Source of the DNA: Psychrobacter aestuarii
GTDB lineage: Bacteria; Pseudomonadota; Gammaproteobacteria; Pseudomonadales; Moraxellaceae
DNA: 64,000 bases
Assembly: GCF_904846035.1 (NCBI RefSeq)
Contig: NZ_CAJGYT010000001.1
Location: forward strand, 2,711,663 to 2,775,662
Direction: 5' to 3'
Shown here: piece by piece, positions 23,633 through 34,292 of the stretch
How positions within the stretch are numbered: position 1 is the stretch's first letter
How the letters are laid out: every line of letters begins with the position of its first letter
Notes under the pieces: model-generated
The model's input: only the letters and a program-made list of their open reading frames with translations
What the model was told of the DNA's origin: nothing
The model's database searches: none
Made by a program: the position numbers and the translations under genes

Positions 23633-25957
23633 TTACTGCGCCAAGTCTTGTGCTTCAGCAACCGCAAGAGCAGTCATGTTGACGATGCGGCGAGGGGTCG
23701 CAGCGGGCGTCAAGATGTGTACAGGCTTGCTTGCGCCCAATAGGATTGGACCGATAGAGGCGCTTTGCGTCGCTGCTTTTAGCAAGTTGAATGAGATGTT
23801 CGCTGCATCAAGCGTTGGCATGACCAATAGGTTGGCTGCACCTTTTAGCGTGCTTGATGGCATATCTTCCATACGTACGTGCTCGTCAAGCGCGGCATCA
23901 CCATGCATCTCGCCGTCAAACTCAAAGTCAACACCGCGCTCAGTCAGTAGCTGATGCACTTTACGCATCTTCACCGCACTCGCGCTGTCTGAGGTGCCAA
24001 AGTTAGAGTTCGAGGTGAGGGCGACGCGTGGCGTAATACCAAAGCGGCGCAGTTGCTCAGCGGCTAATACTGTCATTTCAGTCAACTGCTCAGCAGTTGG
24101 GTCTTCATGAATGTAGGTGTTGGCAAAGAAAACGTTACGGTCTTGCATCAGTACGCCACTCATGGCATAAAAATCGCTCGCGCCTTCTTGCTTACCGATG
24201 ACGTTTTGCACGTATTTTAGGTGCATGTTGTAATGACCAAAGGTGCCACAAATCATGCCATCAGCATCGCCTTTTTCGACCAGTAGTGAGCCGATAAGCG
24301 AAGTCTCACGGTATACGTCACGACGGGCAAGCTCAATGCTGACACCGCGGCGTTTGTTTTGCTCGTAGTACGTTTCCCAGTAGTCTCTGTAGCGTGGGTC
24401 GTCATCTTGGTTGACGATAGTGATGTTTTCACCATCTTTTAGACGCAGACCCAGTTTTTTGATGTGCGAGTTGATAACCGCTGGGCGACCGACCAAGATA
24501 GGTTTGGCAAGTTGCTCATCCACCACGACTTGTACAGCAAGCAATACGTTTTTGTCTTCGCCTTCACAGTAGACGATACGCTTTGGCTCAGATTTTGCTT
24601 GCGCAAAGACAGGCTTCATGACGAACGCTGAGTTATACACAAATTCAGACAGACGCTGACGGTACGCGTCGAAGTCTTCGATAGGCAAGGTCGCAACGCC
24701 AGAATCCATCGCCGCTTTGGCGACCGCTGGGGCAATCTCAAGGATTAGATTTGGCTCTAGAGGTCCAGGGATTAGGTAGTCGCGACCAAAACTCTTCATG
24801 CTGTCGATGTCTTTAGAGTTGTTGGTTGGGGTGGCCTCAACGTGTGCCATTGCCGCGATTGCGCGTACACACGCGATTTTCATCTCTTCATTGACAGCAG
24901 TTGCGCCAACGTCTAGCGCGCCGCGGAAGATGTAAGGGAAGCAAAGCGCGTTGTTCACTTGGTTTGGATAGTCAGAACGACCCGTCGCCATGATGACATC
25001 AGGACGTACTGAATGCGCCAATTCTGGCATAATCTCAGGCGTTGGGTTAGCAAGTGCAAAGATGATGGGGTCTTTTGCCATACGGCGAACCATGTCTGCA
25101 GTCAGCATGCCAGGCATAGACAGACCTAGGAACATGTCCACATCGTCAATCAGCTCATCGATAGTGGTCGCGTCGGTGTCACGCGCGTAGCGCTGTTTGG
25201 TTTCGTCTAGGTTTTCACGCTTGGTGGTAATGATACCGCGAGAGTCGGCCACATAAACGTTGTTTTTATTGATACCTAGCGCACAGATGATGTCTAGGCA
25301 AGAGATTGCTGCTGCGCCCGCACCTGAACAAATCACCTTTAGGTCTTCGATTTTTTTGCCAGTCAGCTCAAGCGCGTTAAGCATTGCGGCAGCGACGATG
25401 ATAGACGTGCCGTGCTGGTCATCGTGGAAGACAGGAATGTTCATACGGTCACGCAATTCGCGCTCGATTTTGAAACATTCTGGGGCTTTGATGTCTTCTA
25501 GGTTGATACCACCGAATGTCGGCTCAAGGGCTGCAACCGCTTCGATGAATTTGTCAGGGTCATTTTGTGCCACTTCGATGTCAAAAACATCAATGCCTGC
25601 AAACTTTTTGAACAACACGCCTTTGCCTTCCATGACAGGCTTTGAGGCGAGTGGACCGATGTTACCTAGGCCCAATACGGCAGTACCATTGGTGACCACA
25701 CCAACCAGATTGTTGCGCGCTGTATATTTCGCTGCCAGAGTTGGGTCTTTTTCAATCTCAAGACAAGGAACAGCGACGCCTGGTGAATAAGCCAAAGCAA
25801 GGTCGCGCTGGTTAGCGAGCTGCTTGGTCGGAGTTACTGAAATTTTACCAGGTTTCGGATAAGCATGATAATGCAGTGCAGCTTGTTCAAACTGTTCTTT
25901 GTCTGCACTCACTTTATCTGCATTCAGATTGGTATCATCATTCATAGTAATTGCCAT
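23633..25957 (-). CDS. maeB: NADP-dependent malic enzyme (MaeB type)
   Basis: A 774-residue protein of the large two-domain malic enzyme type. Residues about 25-450 are the malic domain, with [37 protein letters not shown] and the nucleotide loop [10 protein letters not shown]. Residues about 455-770 are a phosphotransacetylase-like domain ([21 protein letters not shown]). The enzyme makes pyruvate, CO2 and NADPH from malate; the second domain is regulatory in relatives. The start is not well marked by a ribosome site, and an internal ATG four codons on is possible. It is a single gene with its own terminator. Confidence 0.95.
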   Translation of the reverse strand: MAITMNDDTNLNADKVSADKEQFEQAALHYHAYPKPGKISVTPTKQLANQRDLALAYSPGVAVPCLEIEKDPTLAAKYTARNNLVGVVTNGTAVLGLGNIGPLASKPVMEGKGVLFKKFAGIDVFDIEVAQNDPDKFIEAVAALEPTFGGINLEDIKAPECFKIERELRDRMNIPVFHDDQHGTSIIVAAAMLNALELTGKKIEDLKVICSGAGAAAISCLDIICALGINKNNVYVADSRGIITTKRENLDETKQRYARDTDATTIDELIDDVDMFLGLSMPGMLTADMVRRMAKDPIIFALANPTPEIMPELAHSVRPDVIMATGRSDYPNQVNNALCFPYIFRGALDVGATAVNEEMKIACVRAIAAMAHVEATPTNNSKDIDSMKSFGRDYLIPGPLEPNLILEIAPAVAKAAMDSGVATLPIEDFDAYRQRLSEFVYNSAFVMKPVFAQAKSEPKRIVYCEGEDKNVLLAVQVVVDEQLAKPILVGRPAVINSHIKKLGLRLKDGENITIVNQDDDPRYRDYWETYYEQNKRRGVSIELARRDVYRETSLIGSLLVEKGDADGMICGTFGHYNMHLKYVQNVIGKQEGASDFYAMSGVLMQDRNVFFANTYIHEDPTAEQLTEMTVLAAEQLRRFGITPRVALTSNSNFGTSDSASAVKMRKVHQLLTERGVDFEFDGEMHGDAALDEHVRMEDMPSSTLKGAANLLVMPTLDAANISFNLLKAATQSASIGPILLGASKPVHILTPAATPRRIVNMTALAVAEAQDLAQ

Positions 25958-26157
25958 TGTTGGAATAAATTAAAATAAGATAAACAGTAATAAAAATTAA
26001 TGTCTGATAGGTATTGATAGCAGCGTGCTTGTCCATAGCGACGAGCGCACGCAAGCAGCAACCCTATACGCCATCCATGCAAAAATGCAGATTGGCAAGT
26101 GGGGTATTCTAGCATTATTGCTATTTCACTGCCTAGTCGGTGCAAATCAATAGGCAG

Positions 26158-26189
26158 ATTATATAATAAATTTATAGTGATTATATAAT
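26158..26189. promoter_or_regulatory. twin ATTATATAAT palindromes upstream of maeB
   Basis: The ten-base palindrome ATTATATAAT occurs at 26158-26167 and 26180-26189, 22 bases apart, about two helical turns. Each contains a -10-like TATAAT on both strands. They lie in the 280-base gap between maeB and selO and may be promoter boxes or a regulator site. Confidence 0.4.
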
Positions 26190-26237
26190 GGATTGATGAT
26201 AAAAACGTTATTACAAACCATCATATGTCATCAGTAC

Positions 26238-27701
26238 TTAGGATGAGCAGCTGATAGGTGGTTGCCAAGCATCAGGGGCGGGCGGCGTGGTGTCGAGCGC
26301 TGTTGCAATCTCTTGCACCTCATAAGGGGTGGTTAGCAAGGTAAACAGCCGCGCCACCTCTTCAAACTGACCTTGTTCAGCTGCCGTAATTGCCCGCTGC
26401 GCCATCGCATTACGCAAGACATAGACAGGATTGTTCGCACGCATTGTGTTAATCACTTCGCTTGTATCTTCAGGCAACAGTGCGATATAGCGCGCGCGCC
26501 AGTCTTGCCATGTGCTCAGACCTTCAGGGGTCAGCTCATTGATAAAGGCGGTCAATAGCGTCTGCTCGTACGGATGCTGCGCTGTGTCCACCACCGCGAG
26601 TAGTGCGCGAAAGCTGTTGGTATAGTCCAAGCGCTGCGACTCAACCAAGGTCAAAAAGTCAAAGGCGATATTGAGCGAGGCTTGGTCGTGCATCAGTCCA
26701 AGCTTATGACACATACCTATCTGATAATGCTGCATGAATACAGGTTCGTAGATGCTCAAGCACTCATCAATGGTCGCGCGACTGATATTGGGCAGGCGCA
26801 AAAAGTGCGGTAGCCACTGCTGCAAGTTCCAATAGCCGATGGCGGGCTGGTTCTGATAGCTGTAGCGCCCTGTGTGGTCAGAGTGGTTATTAATCCAGCC
26901 AGGATTAAAGCGTTCCATAAAACCAAAAGGACCAAAGTCCAAAGTACTGCCTGTAATCGACAGATTGTCGGTATTCATCACCCCATGCGCAAAGCCCGTC
27001 AGCTGCCAGTCGGCAATCAGCCTTGCGGTGCGCTCGACCACCTGCTGTAAAAACGCCGCCACAGGCACAGGCGCATCACGGCACTCAGGATAATAGGTGT
27101 CCAGCATATAATCGGTAAAGCCTGCCAGCAAGTCGGGGGCAAAGCTCGCTATCCACTCGATATGACCCAAGCGAATGTGACTGTCTGCCACGCGCATGAG
27201 CGCCGCGCCCGCTTCCATACGCTCGCGGCGCACAGGCGTGTCTGATACCACAAAACCCAGTGCGGTCGATGACGGTACACCGAGCTGCGTTAATGCGTGC
27301 CCGCACAGATACTCCCGAATGGTACTGCGCAGCACCGCACGCCCATCTCCCATACGCGAGTAGGGCGTCAGACCGCTGCCTTTTAAATGCAAATCTTGAC
27401 AGTCGCCATTGGTATCACGCACTTGCGCCATCAATAAGCCGCGCCCATCGCCGAGCTGTCCTGCCCAGTGCCCGAACTGATGCCCCGCGTATACCATGGC
27501 AAGCGGTGTCCACTGGGCAGGCACGTATTGACCGCCCAAAATCTCCACCCAGTGCGACATCAAGTCCTCATCTTTGTCCCAGCCCAGTCTTTTCGCCACA
27601 TAAGGGTTAAAGTGTCCCGCGCGTGGATTGTCCAGTGGCACAGGGGGCTGCTTGTTGTACAAGCGGGTATCCAAATTGGCATAAGTGTGGCAATAATCCA
27701 T
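26238..27701 (-). CDS. selO: SelO/YdiU family pseudokinase (protein AMPylase)
   Basis: About 487 residues, close to the 478 of E. coli YdiU. Family signatures are AMVYAGHQFGHWAGQLGDGR, LHLKGSGLTPYSR, RREYLCG-type region (STIREYLCGHAL), the conserved HGVMNTDN and DFGPFGFME. It ends in ISCSS, where a cysteine takes the place of the selenocysteine found in some eukaryotic homologues. YdiU transfers AMP to protein hydroxyls. The ATG at 27701 has AAAGG upstream; a longer frame to 27905 would add 68 hydrophobic residues absent from the family. Confidence 0.92.
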   Translation of the reverse strand: MDYCHTYANLDTRLYNKQPPVPLDNPRAGHFNPYVAKRLGWDKDEDLMSHWVEILGGQYVPAQWTPLAMVYAGHQFGHWAGQLGDGRGLLMAQVRDTNGDCQDLHLKGSGLTPYSRMGDGRAVLRSTIREYLCGHALTQLGVPSSTALGFVVSDTPVRRERMEAGAALMRVADSHIRLGHIEWIASFAPDLLAGFTDYMLDTYYPECRDAPVPVAAFLQQVVERTARLIADWQLTGFAHGVMNTDNLSITGSTLDFGPFGFMERFNPGWINNHSDHTGRYSYQNQPAIGYWNLQQWLPHFLRLPNISRATIDECLSIYEPVFMQHYQIGMCHKLGLMHDQASLNIAFDFLTLVESQRLDYTNSFRALLAVVDTAQHPYEQTLLTAFINELTPEGLSTWQDWRARYIALLPEDTSEVINTMRANNPVYVLRNAMAQRAITAAEQGQFEEVARLFTLLTTPYEVQEIATALDTTPPAPDAWQPPISCSS

Positions 27702-27889
27702 GATGATAACCTTTAATAATATTTTGTAATAACGAAACAGGTAATAACTCAAAAAACAGCGCGCACAGCGCAAGACAGCGATAATGATAACAGCCAAAGC
27801 ACCGCCGATGTAGCGCTTTGCTGTGTGCTTTACTTTGCCACTTTGCCAAAGACGGATAGCAATACACAGCCGTATTAAAAACGACAGAC

Positions 27890-27927
27890 AAAAAAATCCC
27901 GCCATCTTTGTGAGGGCGGGATTTGTG
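27890..27927 (-). terminator. intrinsic terminator after the desaturase gene
   Basis: Arms AATCCCGCC and GGCGGGATT pair, and on the minus strand a run of T follows. It lies 25 bases after the desaturase stop. Confidence 0.8.
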
Positions 27928-27950
27928 ATTCATGATGCAGTTTGTGCGAT

Positions 27951-29351
27951 TTATGCGGCGTGTTGTTTGTGACCGATTGAGCGGAACGCAACTTTTAGGT
28001 TGTTGTTGTGCTCAATGATTTTTTCTTCAATCTTCGCGTATTCGTGCTTTAGCTTGTCATCGACTTCATGCAAGCGATCAGCGAATTCGGTCTTTTTCAT
28101 CTCAACCGCTTTGGCTTTTAGCGCTTGCCACTCTTCAACCGTTTGCGTAAAGGCTTCGTACTCGTGCTTAATACGCTCTTGGAAGTTTTGTAGAGCATGC
28201 GGGATGTCGATACCACCTGCTGTAACAGTGTCTAGATGCTTGTGCGCGTTCTTAAACTGCATTTGTACTTCAGCATGCTTGATGGTTGCGTCATCAACGG
28301 TACGTAGGTCACTTGCCAGACCCAATTTTGCTAAGCCCGCAATCAACCATTTGGTTGGGTCATATTGCCACCATTTAACACCATTACGATAGTCGTACTG
28401 GAAGAAGTGGTGGAAGTTGTGATAACCCTCGCCCCAAGTAAAGAGCGCCAAGAAGAAGTTGTCACGTGCAGTGTTGGTGTCGGTATATGGACGCGTACCG
28501 AACATATGACACAATGAGTTAATAAAGAAGGTAAAGTGATGCGTCAATACCAAACGCAGCAAACCTGCCAATACTAGAGTGCCCCAAACATCACCAAGCA
28601 ACCAGCCGACAGCCGCAACCACGCCAACGTTGGCCGCGATTACCCACAGACCATAGTATTTATGCTGAATCTGTAGCACTTTGTCTTTGGTCAAGTCGGG
28701 GATGTTTTTGTAGTCAAAATTGCCGCTTGGGTAGTTGCGCAGCATCCAGCCGATATGACTAAACCAAAACCCACGCTTGGCTGAATACGGGTCGTCCATG
28801 ACGTCATCAACATGACGATGATGGGTACGGTGACCTGAGCACCAGTCAAAGGCTGAGCCTTGGACGGCAAGCGTTGAGCCAAGCAATAAAAAGTTCTTTA
28901 CCACAGGATGCGCTTTGTACGCGCGATGCGATAGCAAACGGTGGTAGCCAGCAGTAATACTGATGCCTGTCCACGTCATAAAGAAGCCAAACGCGCCCCA
29001 AACAGGCAAGCTGACTTTATGCGTCATCAAGTACCAAGGTGTGATGACAGCAGCAGCGATAGGCGTGGCAATGAGGACTGCCGCGGGTATCAAGTTAATG
29101 GGTGCTTTTTTGAACTCAAGCTCACGGATATCTACCGTCTCGCTCATTGAGACATCGCGCTCACCTGCGTGTGCGTCATTTAAGTAACCACGCACAGCGG
29201 TTGGCTGCGCCTGAGTATTGTCCATTTGTTGGTCTAGCAGACGCTTAAGACGAGTCACCTGTGTGCTTGCAGTCTGTAAAAGCGTGTCACCAGACTTGAT
29301 AGCCAAACGTAAGCCTTTAAGCGGTAAACCTATTGCTTTTTTTGCAATCAT
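27951..29351 (-). CDS. acyl-CoA / fatty acid delta-9 desaturase
   Basis: A 466-residue membrane desaturase. The three histidine boxes are HRLLSH (137-142), HRTHH (174-178) and HNFHH (311-315), which hold the di-iron centre. Hydrophobic segments lie near 88-110, 115-135, 235-270. An N-terminal extension of about 80 residues and a helical, charged C-terminal region (about 385-455) go beyond the usual family length. It introduces a double bond into acyl chains, which fits membrane adaptation to cold. The C-terminal coiled coil could mediate oligomerisation or electron-donor contacts. Confidence 0.9.
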   Translation of the reverse strand: MIAKKAIGLPLKGLRLAIKSGDTLLQTASTQVTRLKRLLDQQMDNTQAQPTAVRGYLNDAHAGERDVSMSETVDIRELEFKKAPINLIPAAVLIATPIAAAVITPWYLMTHKVSLPVWGAFGFFMTWTGISITAGYHRLLSHRAYKAHPVVKNFLLLGSTLAVQGSAFDWCSGHRTHHRHVDDVMDDPYSAKRGFWFSHIGWMLRNYPSGNFDYKNIPDLTKDKVLQIQHKYYGLWVIAANVGVVAAVGWLLGDVWGTLVLAGLLRLVLTHHFTFFINSLCHMFGTRPYTDTNTARDNFFLALFTWGEGYHNFHHFFQYDYRNGVKWWQYDPTKWLIAGLAKLGLASDLRTVDDATIKHAEVQMQFKNAHKHLDTVTAGGIDIPHALQNFQERIKHEYEAFTQTVEEWQALKAKAVEMKKTEFADRLHEVDDKLKHEYAKIEEKIIEHNNNLKVAFRSIGHKQHAA

Positions 29352-29567
29352 ATTATTTCCCTAGCGGTGTACATTTCAGACTCTATCTTACCTGAAAACA
29401 AAAGGAAAGTGAACGGGCATGCACTATAAAAATATTGCTAAATAACAATAACTTGTATGGATTATTGATTATTTTTTGGTGAATACCCCACTAGCTATCA
29501 GGAATTAGGTAGAAATGTAAGCAGTATTTGTGTCTTGTGAAGCCTATATGCAGCGCTATCGTCGATA

Positions 29568-30323
29568 TTACAAGACCTGCGCGGGAATATCGGTGATAAT
29601 CACATCCACCTGCCACGCCACCATCTGTCTTATCACGGACAAGTCGTTGACCGTCCATGCACTGACAGGCAATCCGTAGCGGTGACACTGGCGAATCACC
29701 TCGGCGGTCAATAGCGGATAATGGATACCAAGCTGCACGCAGCCAAGCTGAAGCGCGGTGTTGGGCGCGCCAGCAAGCGCTTTAGGATGCCGCACCAATA
29801 AGCCGCGAGGAATATGGCGCAGTATGGGGTGCCGCTGAAGCTGTAGTAATAGCTCAGTGTCAAAGCAGGTCAAGGTAATGGGTAGGCTCGCGAGCGCTGT
29901 GGTGCGAAAATCGTGCTCTAAAGCATGAATGATGCGCCGATGGTTGGTGCGGCTGTGTGTCTTTATCTCAAGCTCAATATGGCTAAAGCGCGGCACAAAA
30001 CGCGGCGACAGTGGGGCAGGCGCGCTCAGCAGTTCGGCAAGCTGCGCCAAGGTGATAATCGGGTGTCCTGATTGCAAATGCCGCTGCACCTCAAGCCATG
30101 TCAGCTGGTCGATACGCGCCTGCAAACCGCATAGGCGCACCAAAGTATCGTCATGAAAGACCACCAAATGCCCGTCGGCTGTCAGCTGAACATCAAACTC
30201 AATGCCCGCAAGCCCGCGTGCTTGTAGGGTATTGGCGTACTCAAAGCCAAAGCGCGTGTTTTCTAGCGCCTCAAAGCGCGCGCCGCGATGGCCGAGCAGG
30301 CGTGTGTGTTGTAAGTCAATCAT
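29568..30323 (-). CDS. glycerophosphodiester phosphodiesterase
   Basis: A 251-residue TIM-barrel enzyme. It begins LLGHRGARFEALENT, followed by EFDVQLTADGHLVVFHDD with the metal-binding Glu, Asp and His. The end contains SAWTVND as in family members. It hydrolyses deacylated phospholipids to glycerol-3-phosphate and an alcohol. No signal peptide is seen, so a cytoplasmic UgpQ-like role is likely. The gene is 39 bases from the thioesterase gene on the same strand, possibly one transcript. Confidence 0.92.
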   Translation of the reverse strand: MIDLQHTRLLGHRGARFEALENTRFGFEYANTLQARGLAGIEFDVQLTADGHLVVFHDDTLVRLCGLQARIDQLTWLEVQRHLQSGHPIITLAQLAELLSAPAPLSPRFVPRFSHIELEIKTHSRTNHRRIIHALEHDFRTTALASLPITLTCFDTELLLQLQRHPILRHIPRGLLVRHPKALAGAPNTALQLGCVQLGIHYPLLTAEVIRQCHRYGLPVSAWTVNDLSVIRQMVAWQVDVIITDIPAQVL

Positions 30324-30362
30324 CAGGCGTACCGCCTTTATCTTACCCGTGTCTTTATTCTA

Positions 30363-30857
30363 TTATATGCCTTGTTGCTGCGACAAAGCAGCACAGATGC
30401 TATCATAGAGCACTTTGGGCACGCGGATAGGACGCATGGCAGGTGTTGCCGCATTGCTATCTTTTGATTTGACATTGTTTTGCACGCATGCGATGACCAC
30501 TTTGCCTGAGCTTAATTGCGTATCGCCGTCAGGGTGGGTGCGCCAGATGCTCTGATAAAAGATGATGCTGGCAGGTTTTAGCTCAACCGTATCGACACGC
30601 ACGCTGATAATTTCATCGAGCAAAATCGCGTGGCGGTAGTCCAGCTCAACCTTGGACACCACAAAATGCTGTACTTCGCCTGCGTCAGTCTTTAAAAAAT
30701 AACCGTCCAAACCAAGCTGGGTAAACCAGTCGCGGCGACAGTTTTCAAAGAACACCAGATGATTGGCATGATAGACGATGCCGCCAGCGTCAGTGTGGTT
30801 GATATACACACGGTAATCGGCGGTGAATAAAGGCGGCTGCGGGGCTTTGGTGGACAT
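30363..30857 (-). CDS. hotdog-fold acyl-CoA thioesterase (YbgC/4HBT family)
   Basis: A 164-residue 4HBT-family protein. The motif DAGGIVYHANHLVFFENCRRDWF near residues 23-45 has the catalytic aspartate followed by GGIVYHANY-like residues typical of YbgC thioesterases. It hydrolyses short acyl-CoA or acyl-ACP thioesters in the cytoplasm. In many Proteobacteria ybgC sits with tol-pal genes; here it does not. The exact substrate is unknown. Confidence 0.85.
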   Translation of the reverse strand: MSTKAPQPPLFTADYRVYINHTDAGGIVYHANHLVFFENCRRDWFTQLGLDGYFLKTDAGEVQHFVVSKVELDYRHAILLDEIISVRVDTVELKPASIIFYQSIWRTHPDGDTQLSSGKVVIACVQNNVKSKDSNAATPAMRPIRVPKVLYDSICAALSQQQGI

Positions 30858-31146
30858 AACACACTCAGTATATTTTTATGAATAGAACCGTGGATGAATA
30901 AAACAGCGAGGCGCGCTGTGTGGTAATCATTAGCAGCGGCTGGTGCAACGACGCACCATCGTACTAAGAACCATGCGAGTAATGAGGCTAAAAAAAACAG
31001 CGCCCGCGAATTATCATAGCAGCCCTTATCAGAACAAGATAGCCGTGCTATTGCCAATGCCCATGACTTGCGCGTTATCGTATCAAGCGCGCGGCTGAAT
31101 AATTTTTGCAATATAAAACATTTACAATGACTTATAGGAATGGTGT

Positions 31147-31965
31147 ATGACCCGTTTTGTCAGCTTTAATATTAATGGTATCCGTGCGCGCCAGCACCAA
31201 CTGGAGGCAGTACGCGATATTATCGACCCTGATGTGATGGGGCTACAAGAAACCAAGGTACACGATGAGCAGTTTCCACTGCCCGATGTCGAAGGTCTTG
31301 GGTATCACGTGGAATACTTTGGGCAAAAAGCGCATTATGGCGTGGCGTTATTGTCCAAAACCGCGCCCATTTTTGTGCAAAAAGGCTTTCCGAACGATGA
31401 GGAAGACGCGCAAAAACGCTTTATCCACGCGCGTTACGTGTTGGGCGGACGTGAGGTTGATGTGTTAAATGGCTATTTTCCGCAAGGCGAGAGCGCCGAC
31501 CATCCGACCAAGTTTCCGATGAAGCGTGCGTACTATGCTGACTTGATGGCGTATATCGACACGCTCAAGTCAGAAGGGCGCTCGCTCATCATCATGGGCG
31601 ATATGAACATCTCGCCGCAAGACATTGATATCGGTATCGGTGAGGCGAATGCCAAACGCTGGCTTAAGAACAATAAATGCTCGTTCTTACCTGAGGAGCG
31701 TGCGTGGTACGATGCGCTGATGTCGCGTGAGCTGACCGACACGTACCGCCTGCATTATCCGACCAGCACCGAGCTGTTCAGCTGGTTTGATTACCGCAGT
31801 CGTGGCTTTAATGATGAGCCAAAACGCGGCTTGCGTATCGACCATATTTTATGCAGTCAAGATTTGGTCGATAATTGCGTCGATGCGGGCATCAGCTATC
31901 CACTGCGCGCGATGGAAAAGCCCTCAGACCACGCACCGATTTGGTCAGCATTTAAGCTGGACTAA
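31147..31965 (+). CDS. xthA: exodeoxyribonuclease III
   Basis: A 272-residue EEP-family nuclease. Motifs are [19 protein letters not shown] with the metal-binding Glu, [17 protein letters not shown] and the C-terminal PSDHAPI with catalytic Asp and His. It cuts DNA at abasic sites and removes 3' blocking groups in base-excision repair. Length matches E. coli XthA (268). It is transcribed divergently from the thioesterase gene across a 289-base gap with no other gene. Confidence 0.95.
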   Translation: MTRFVSFNINGIRARQHQLEAVRDIIDPDVMGLQETKVHDEQFPLPDVEGLGYHVEYFGQKAHYGVALLSKTAPIFVQKGFPNDEEDAQKRFIHARYVLGGREVDVLNGYFPQGESADHPTKFPMKRAYYADLMAYIDTLKSEGRSLIIMGDMNISPQDIDIGIGEANAKRWLKNNKCSFLPEERAWYDALMSRELTDTYRLHYPTSTELFSWFDYRSRGFNDEPKRGLRIDHILCSQDLVDNCVDAGISYPLRAMEKPSDHAPIWSAFKLD

Positions 31966-32083
31966 GCGTTTTTATGCACTGCGATATGGCGCGTTTTGAT
32001 GAAACGCGCTACAGTAGCGCACGCTAAAGACAGCTATTTTTTACGACATATTCAAACAAACCAGACAACAATAAGAGGTCATT

Positions 32084-33307
32084 ATGGCAGTTGGTGATAT
32101 TTCTGTACCCAGTACCATCCATGCGATTGAGGGCATTCGCCTAAGTGCAACAGCAGCAGGCGTGCGTTACAAGGACCGTGACGATTTGGTCGTTATCGAA
32201 CTTGCTGAGGGCACGTCAGCGGCAGTCGTCACCACCACCAATGCATTTTGCGCTGCGCCTGTACGTATTTTGCGCGAGCATTTTGATGCCGCTGCGCCGC
32301 GCTATTTGGTGATTAATACGGGCAACGCCAACGCAGGCACGGGTGCAGATGGTCGAGGGCGCGCAGAGGCGGTATGTCAGGCACTGGCAGACAAGACCAA
32401 AACAGCGGTAGAAGCCGTACTGCCATTCTCGACAGGCGTTATTGGGCAGCCGCTGAACAGCGATGCCATCATCACAGGTTTGGATAAGGCGCTCGATACC
32501 TTGTCGGCAGACAGTTGGCTTGCGGCGGCAAACGGTATCCGTACCACCGACACCATTCCCAAGCTTGCCAGTGAACAAGTCGATGTGGACGGCACGCGTT
32601 ATCACGTCACAGGCATCTCAAAAGGCTCAGGCATGATTCGCCCCAACATGGCGACCATGCTCGGTTATGTGGCGACCGATGCCAACATTCCAGCCGATGT
32701 CTTGCAACAAATGCTAAGCGCTGTTAACGAGCAGTCGTTTAACCGCATCACCGTCGATGGCGACACCTCGACCAATGACTGTTGCGTGCTGATGGCGACA
32801 GGCAAAGCGAGTGATGACATTATCGACAGTCCTGAGCATCCGCATTATCAAGCGCTGTTTGATGCGTTGTCACGCGTGTTTGTACGTTTGGCGCAGTTGA
32901 TCGTCCGTGATGGCGAGGGCGCAACCAAGTTCATTACCGTCAAAGTCACTGGCGGCAAAACCACCGAAGAGTGCTGCGATGTGGCGTACGCGGTAGCGCA
33001 CTCTCCCTTGGTGAAGACCGCATTTTTCGCGAGCGATGCCAACTGGGGACGCCTGCTTGCTGCGGTCGGTTACGCAGGCGTACCTGAGCTGGACACCGAG
33101 CAAGTCAATGTCTCACTCGATGACGTACTGATTTGCCAAAAAGGCGGTCTTGCGCCTGAATACGTTGAAGAGCAGGGCGCAGCGGTCATGAGCCGTCCTG
33201 AAATCACCGTGCATATCGACCTTGGGCGCGGCGATGCCAGCGACACCGTCTATACCTGTGACTTGTCGTACGATTATGTCAAAATCAATGCCGACTACCG
33301 CAGCTAA
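32084..33307 (+). CDS. argJ: bifunctional ornithine acetyltransferase / N-acetylglutamate synthase
   Basis: A 407-residue ArgJ. The motif KGSGMIRPNMATMLGY contains the self-cleavage site between Ala190 and Thr191; the new N-terminal threonine is the nucleophile. Other family blocks are NTGNANAGTG, VDGDTSTNDC and SDANWGR. It recycles the acetyl group in arginine biosynthesis, from N-acetylornithine to glutamate. The start is supported by AAGAGG about 11 bases upstream. A long hairpin terminator follows. Confidence 0.95.
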   Translation: MAVGDISVPSTIHAIEGIRLSATAAGVRYKDRDDLVVIELAEGTSAAVVTTTNAFCAAPVRILREHFDAAAPRYLVINTGNANAGTGADGRGRAEAVCQALADKTKTAVEAVLPFSTGVIGQPLNSDAIITGLDKALDTLSADSWLAAANGIRTTDTIPKLASEQVDVDGTRYHVTGISKGSGMIRPNMATMLGYVATDANIPADVLQQMLSAVNEQSFNRITVDGDTSTNDCCVLMATGKASDDIIDSPEHPHYQALFDALSRVFVRLAQLIVRDGEGATKFITVKVTGGKTTEECCDVAYAVAHSPLVKTAFFASDANWGRLLAAVGYAGVPELDTEQVNVSLDDVLICQKGGLAPEYVEEQGAAVMSRPEITVHIDLGRGDASDTVYTCDLSYDYVKINADYRS

Positions 33308-33730
33308 TTGATAAAAACGCTGTACGTAGAACAGCTACGAATATAAAAAAGGCGGGGTAATACCTGTCTTTCTTTAGACATAAAAAAAGGCGGCGTAATA
33401 CCTGCCTTTTTTTATGTCTAAAGAAAAGTTTTTACTGTGATTTTTATTCTCTTGTCTGTACAGCAGCGTACTGCTGATTAACATGGGTTGCAAATACTGA
33501 CGTGAAGTTACAAAGCAGTCATAGAGCAATAGGTTTTAAGCCACCTATACTATATTTAGCCGCATTGGGTACAGAGACGCCTATATATGCAGCCGTTTTT
33601 TGCACCACATCACGCACAACGATAAGCAGCCGATATTAAGTATCAAGCGCTGCAACAACAATGCCCGTCAAAGAGACACCACAATGCCAGATAAGGCGGG
33701 CAATTTCTATTACGGACTGAGGACAGAATA
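33308..33730. other. 423-base intergenic region between argJ and lipoprotein gene
   Basis: It holds a long terminator hairpin near its start. The phrase AAAAAAGGCGGGGTAATACC at about 33344-33364 is repeated with changes inside the hairpin. The rest has no gene and presumably includes the promoter of the lipoprotein gene. Confidence 0.5.
33372..33423. terminator. long bidirectional terminator hairpin after argJ
   Basis: Arms 33372-33391 and 33404-33423 are exact 20-base reverse complements with a 12-base loop. The stem includes A7/T7 tracts, so it can end transcription in either direction. Confidence 0.85.
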
Positions 33731-34129
33731 ATGAAAAAATTAGCAGTAGCCGCTTTGATGACCACGTTTGCTTTGGCAGGGTGCTCTACCATGGACATGA
33801 ACAACGAGCGTACCATGGTCGTTGACGGACAGCCAATGAGCGTAAAAGTTGTTAATATTCCAAGCTTTGAAGTCGAGATTGCCCCGCGTAAAGCCGTATG
33901 TGAATACACTACAGCAATGGGCGTGAAAACTGAATCAGAATGCTTGCAGTATCGCCAAACCTATCAGAAAAACTACAACACACTAAACGGCAATATCCAA
34001 GGCTTTACTTATGAGCCAAACTACCGCTATGTGTTAGATGTTCGTCAAGAAGCGGTTATGGATGAGATGACAGGTATGGTAAAACCTGTATGGATTCTAA
34101 ACGATGTGGTTTCAAAAACCGCTGAATAA
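33731..34129 (+). CDS. lipoprotein with DUF4377-like domain
   Basis: A 132-residue protein with a signal peptide ending in the lipobox LAGC at Cys19, so it is probably anchored in the outer or inner membrane. The later half has ECLQYR, then NIQGFTYEPNYRYVLDV and VVSK, the pattern of the DUF4377 domain (often found with heat-inducible META/HslJ-type proteins). The function is unknown. It has its own promoter region and terminator. Confidence 0.75.
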   Translation: MKKLAVAALMTTFALAGCSTMDMNNERTMVVDGQPMSVKVVNIPSFEVEIAPRKAVCEYTTAMGVKTESECLQYRQTYQKNYNTLNGNIQGFTYEPNYRYVLDVRQEAVMDEMTGMVKPVWILNDVVSKTAE

Positions 34130-34292
34130 GCGTTTGAACCAAACAGTGTTGATACAAAGTTTTTATGAGGAAAGCATCACTTGATTTATTTGAAGCGCAT
34201 TTTATTGTACATACATAGCCTAAGCGTTTTATAACCAGTATGGTTTAATCATTAACAGTAATCGCTCATAACAACAAACTGTCAAAATGACG

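Noticed and set aside
25942..26145. 67-codon minus-strand frame upstream of maeB
   Set aside because: It overlaps the maeB start and shows no family or ribosome site; it covers the promoter region instead.
27702..27905. 68-codon extension of SelO
   Set aside because: The family begins near the ATG at 27701, which has its own ribosome site; the extension is hydrophobic and not conserved in the family.
30692..31111. 139-codon minus-strand frame between thioesterase and xthA
   Set aside because: It runs into the thioesterase gene in another frame and covers the divergent promoter region.
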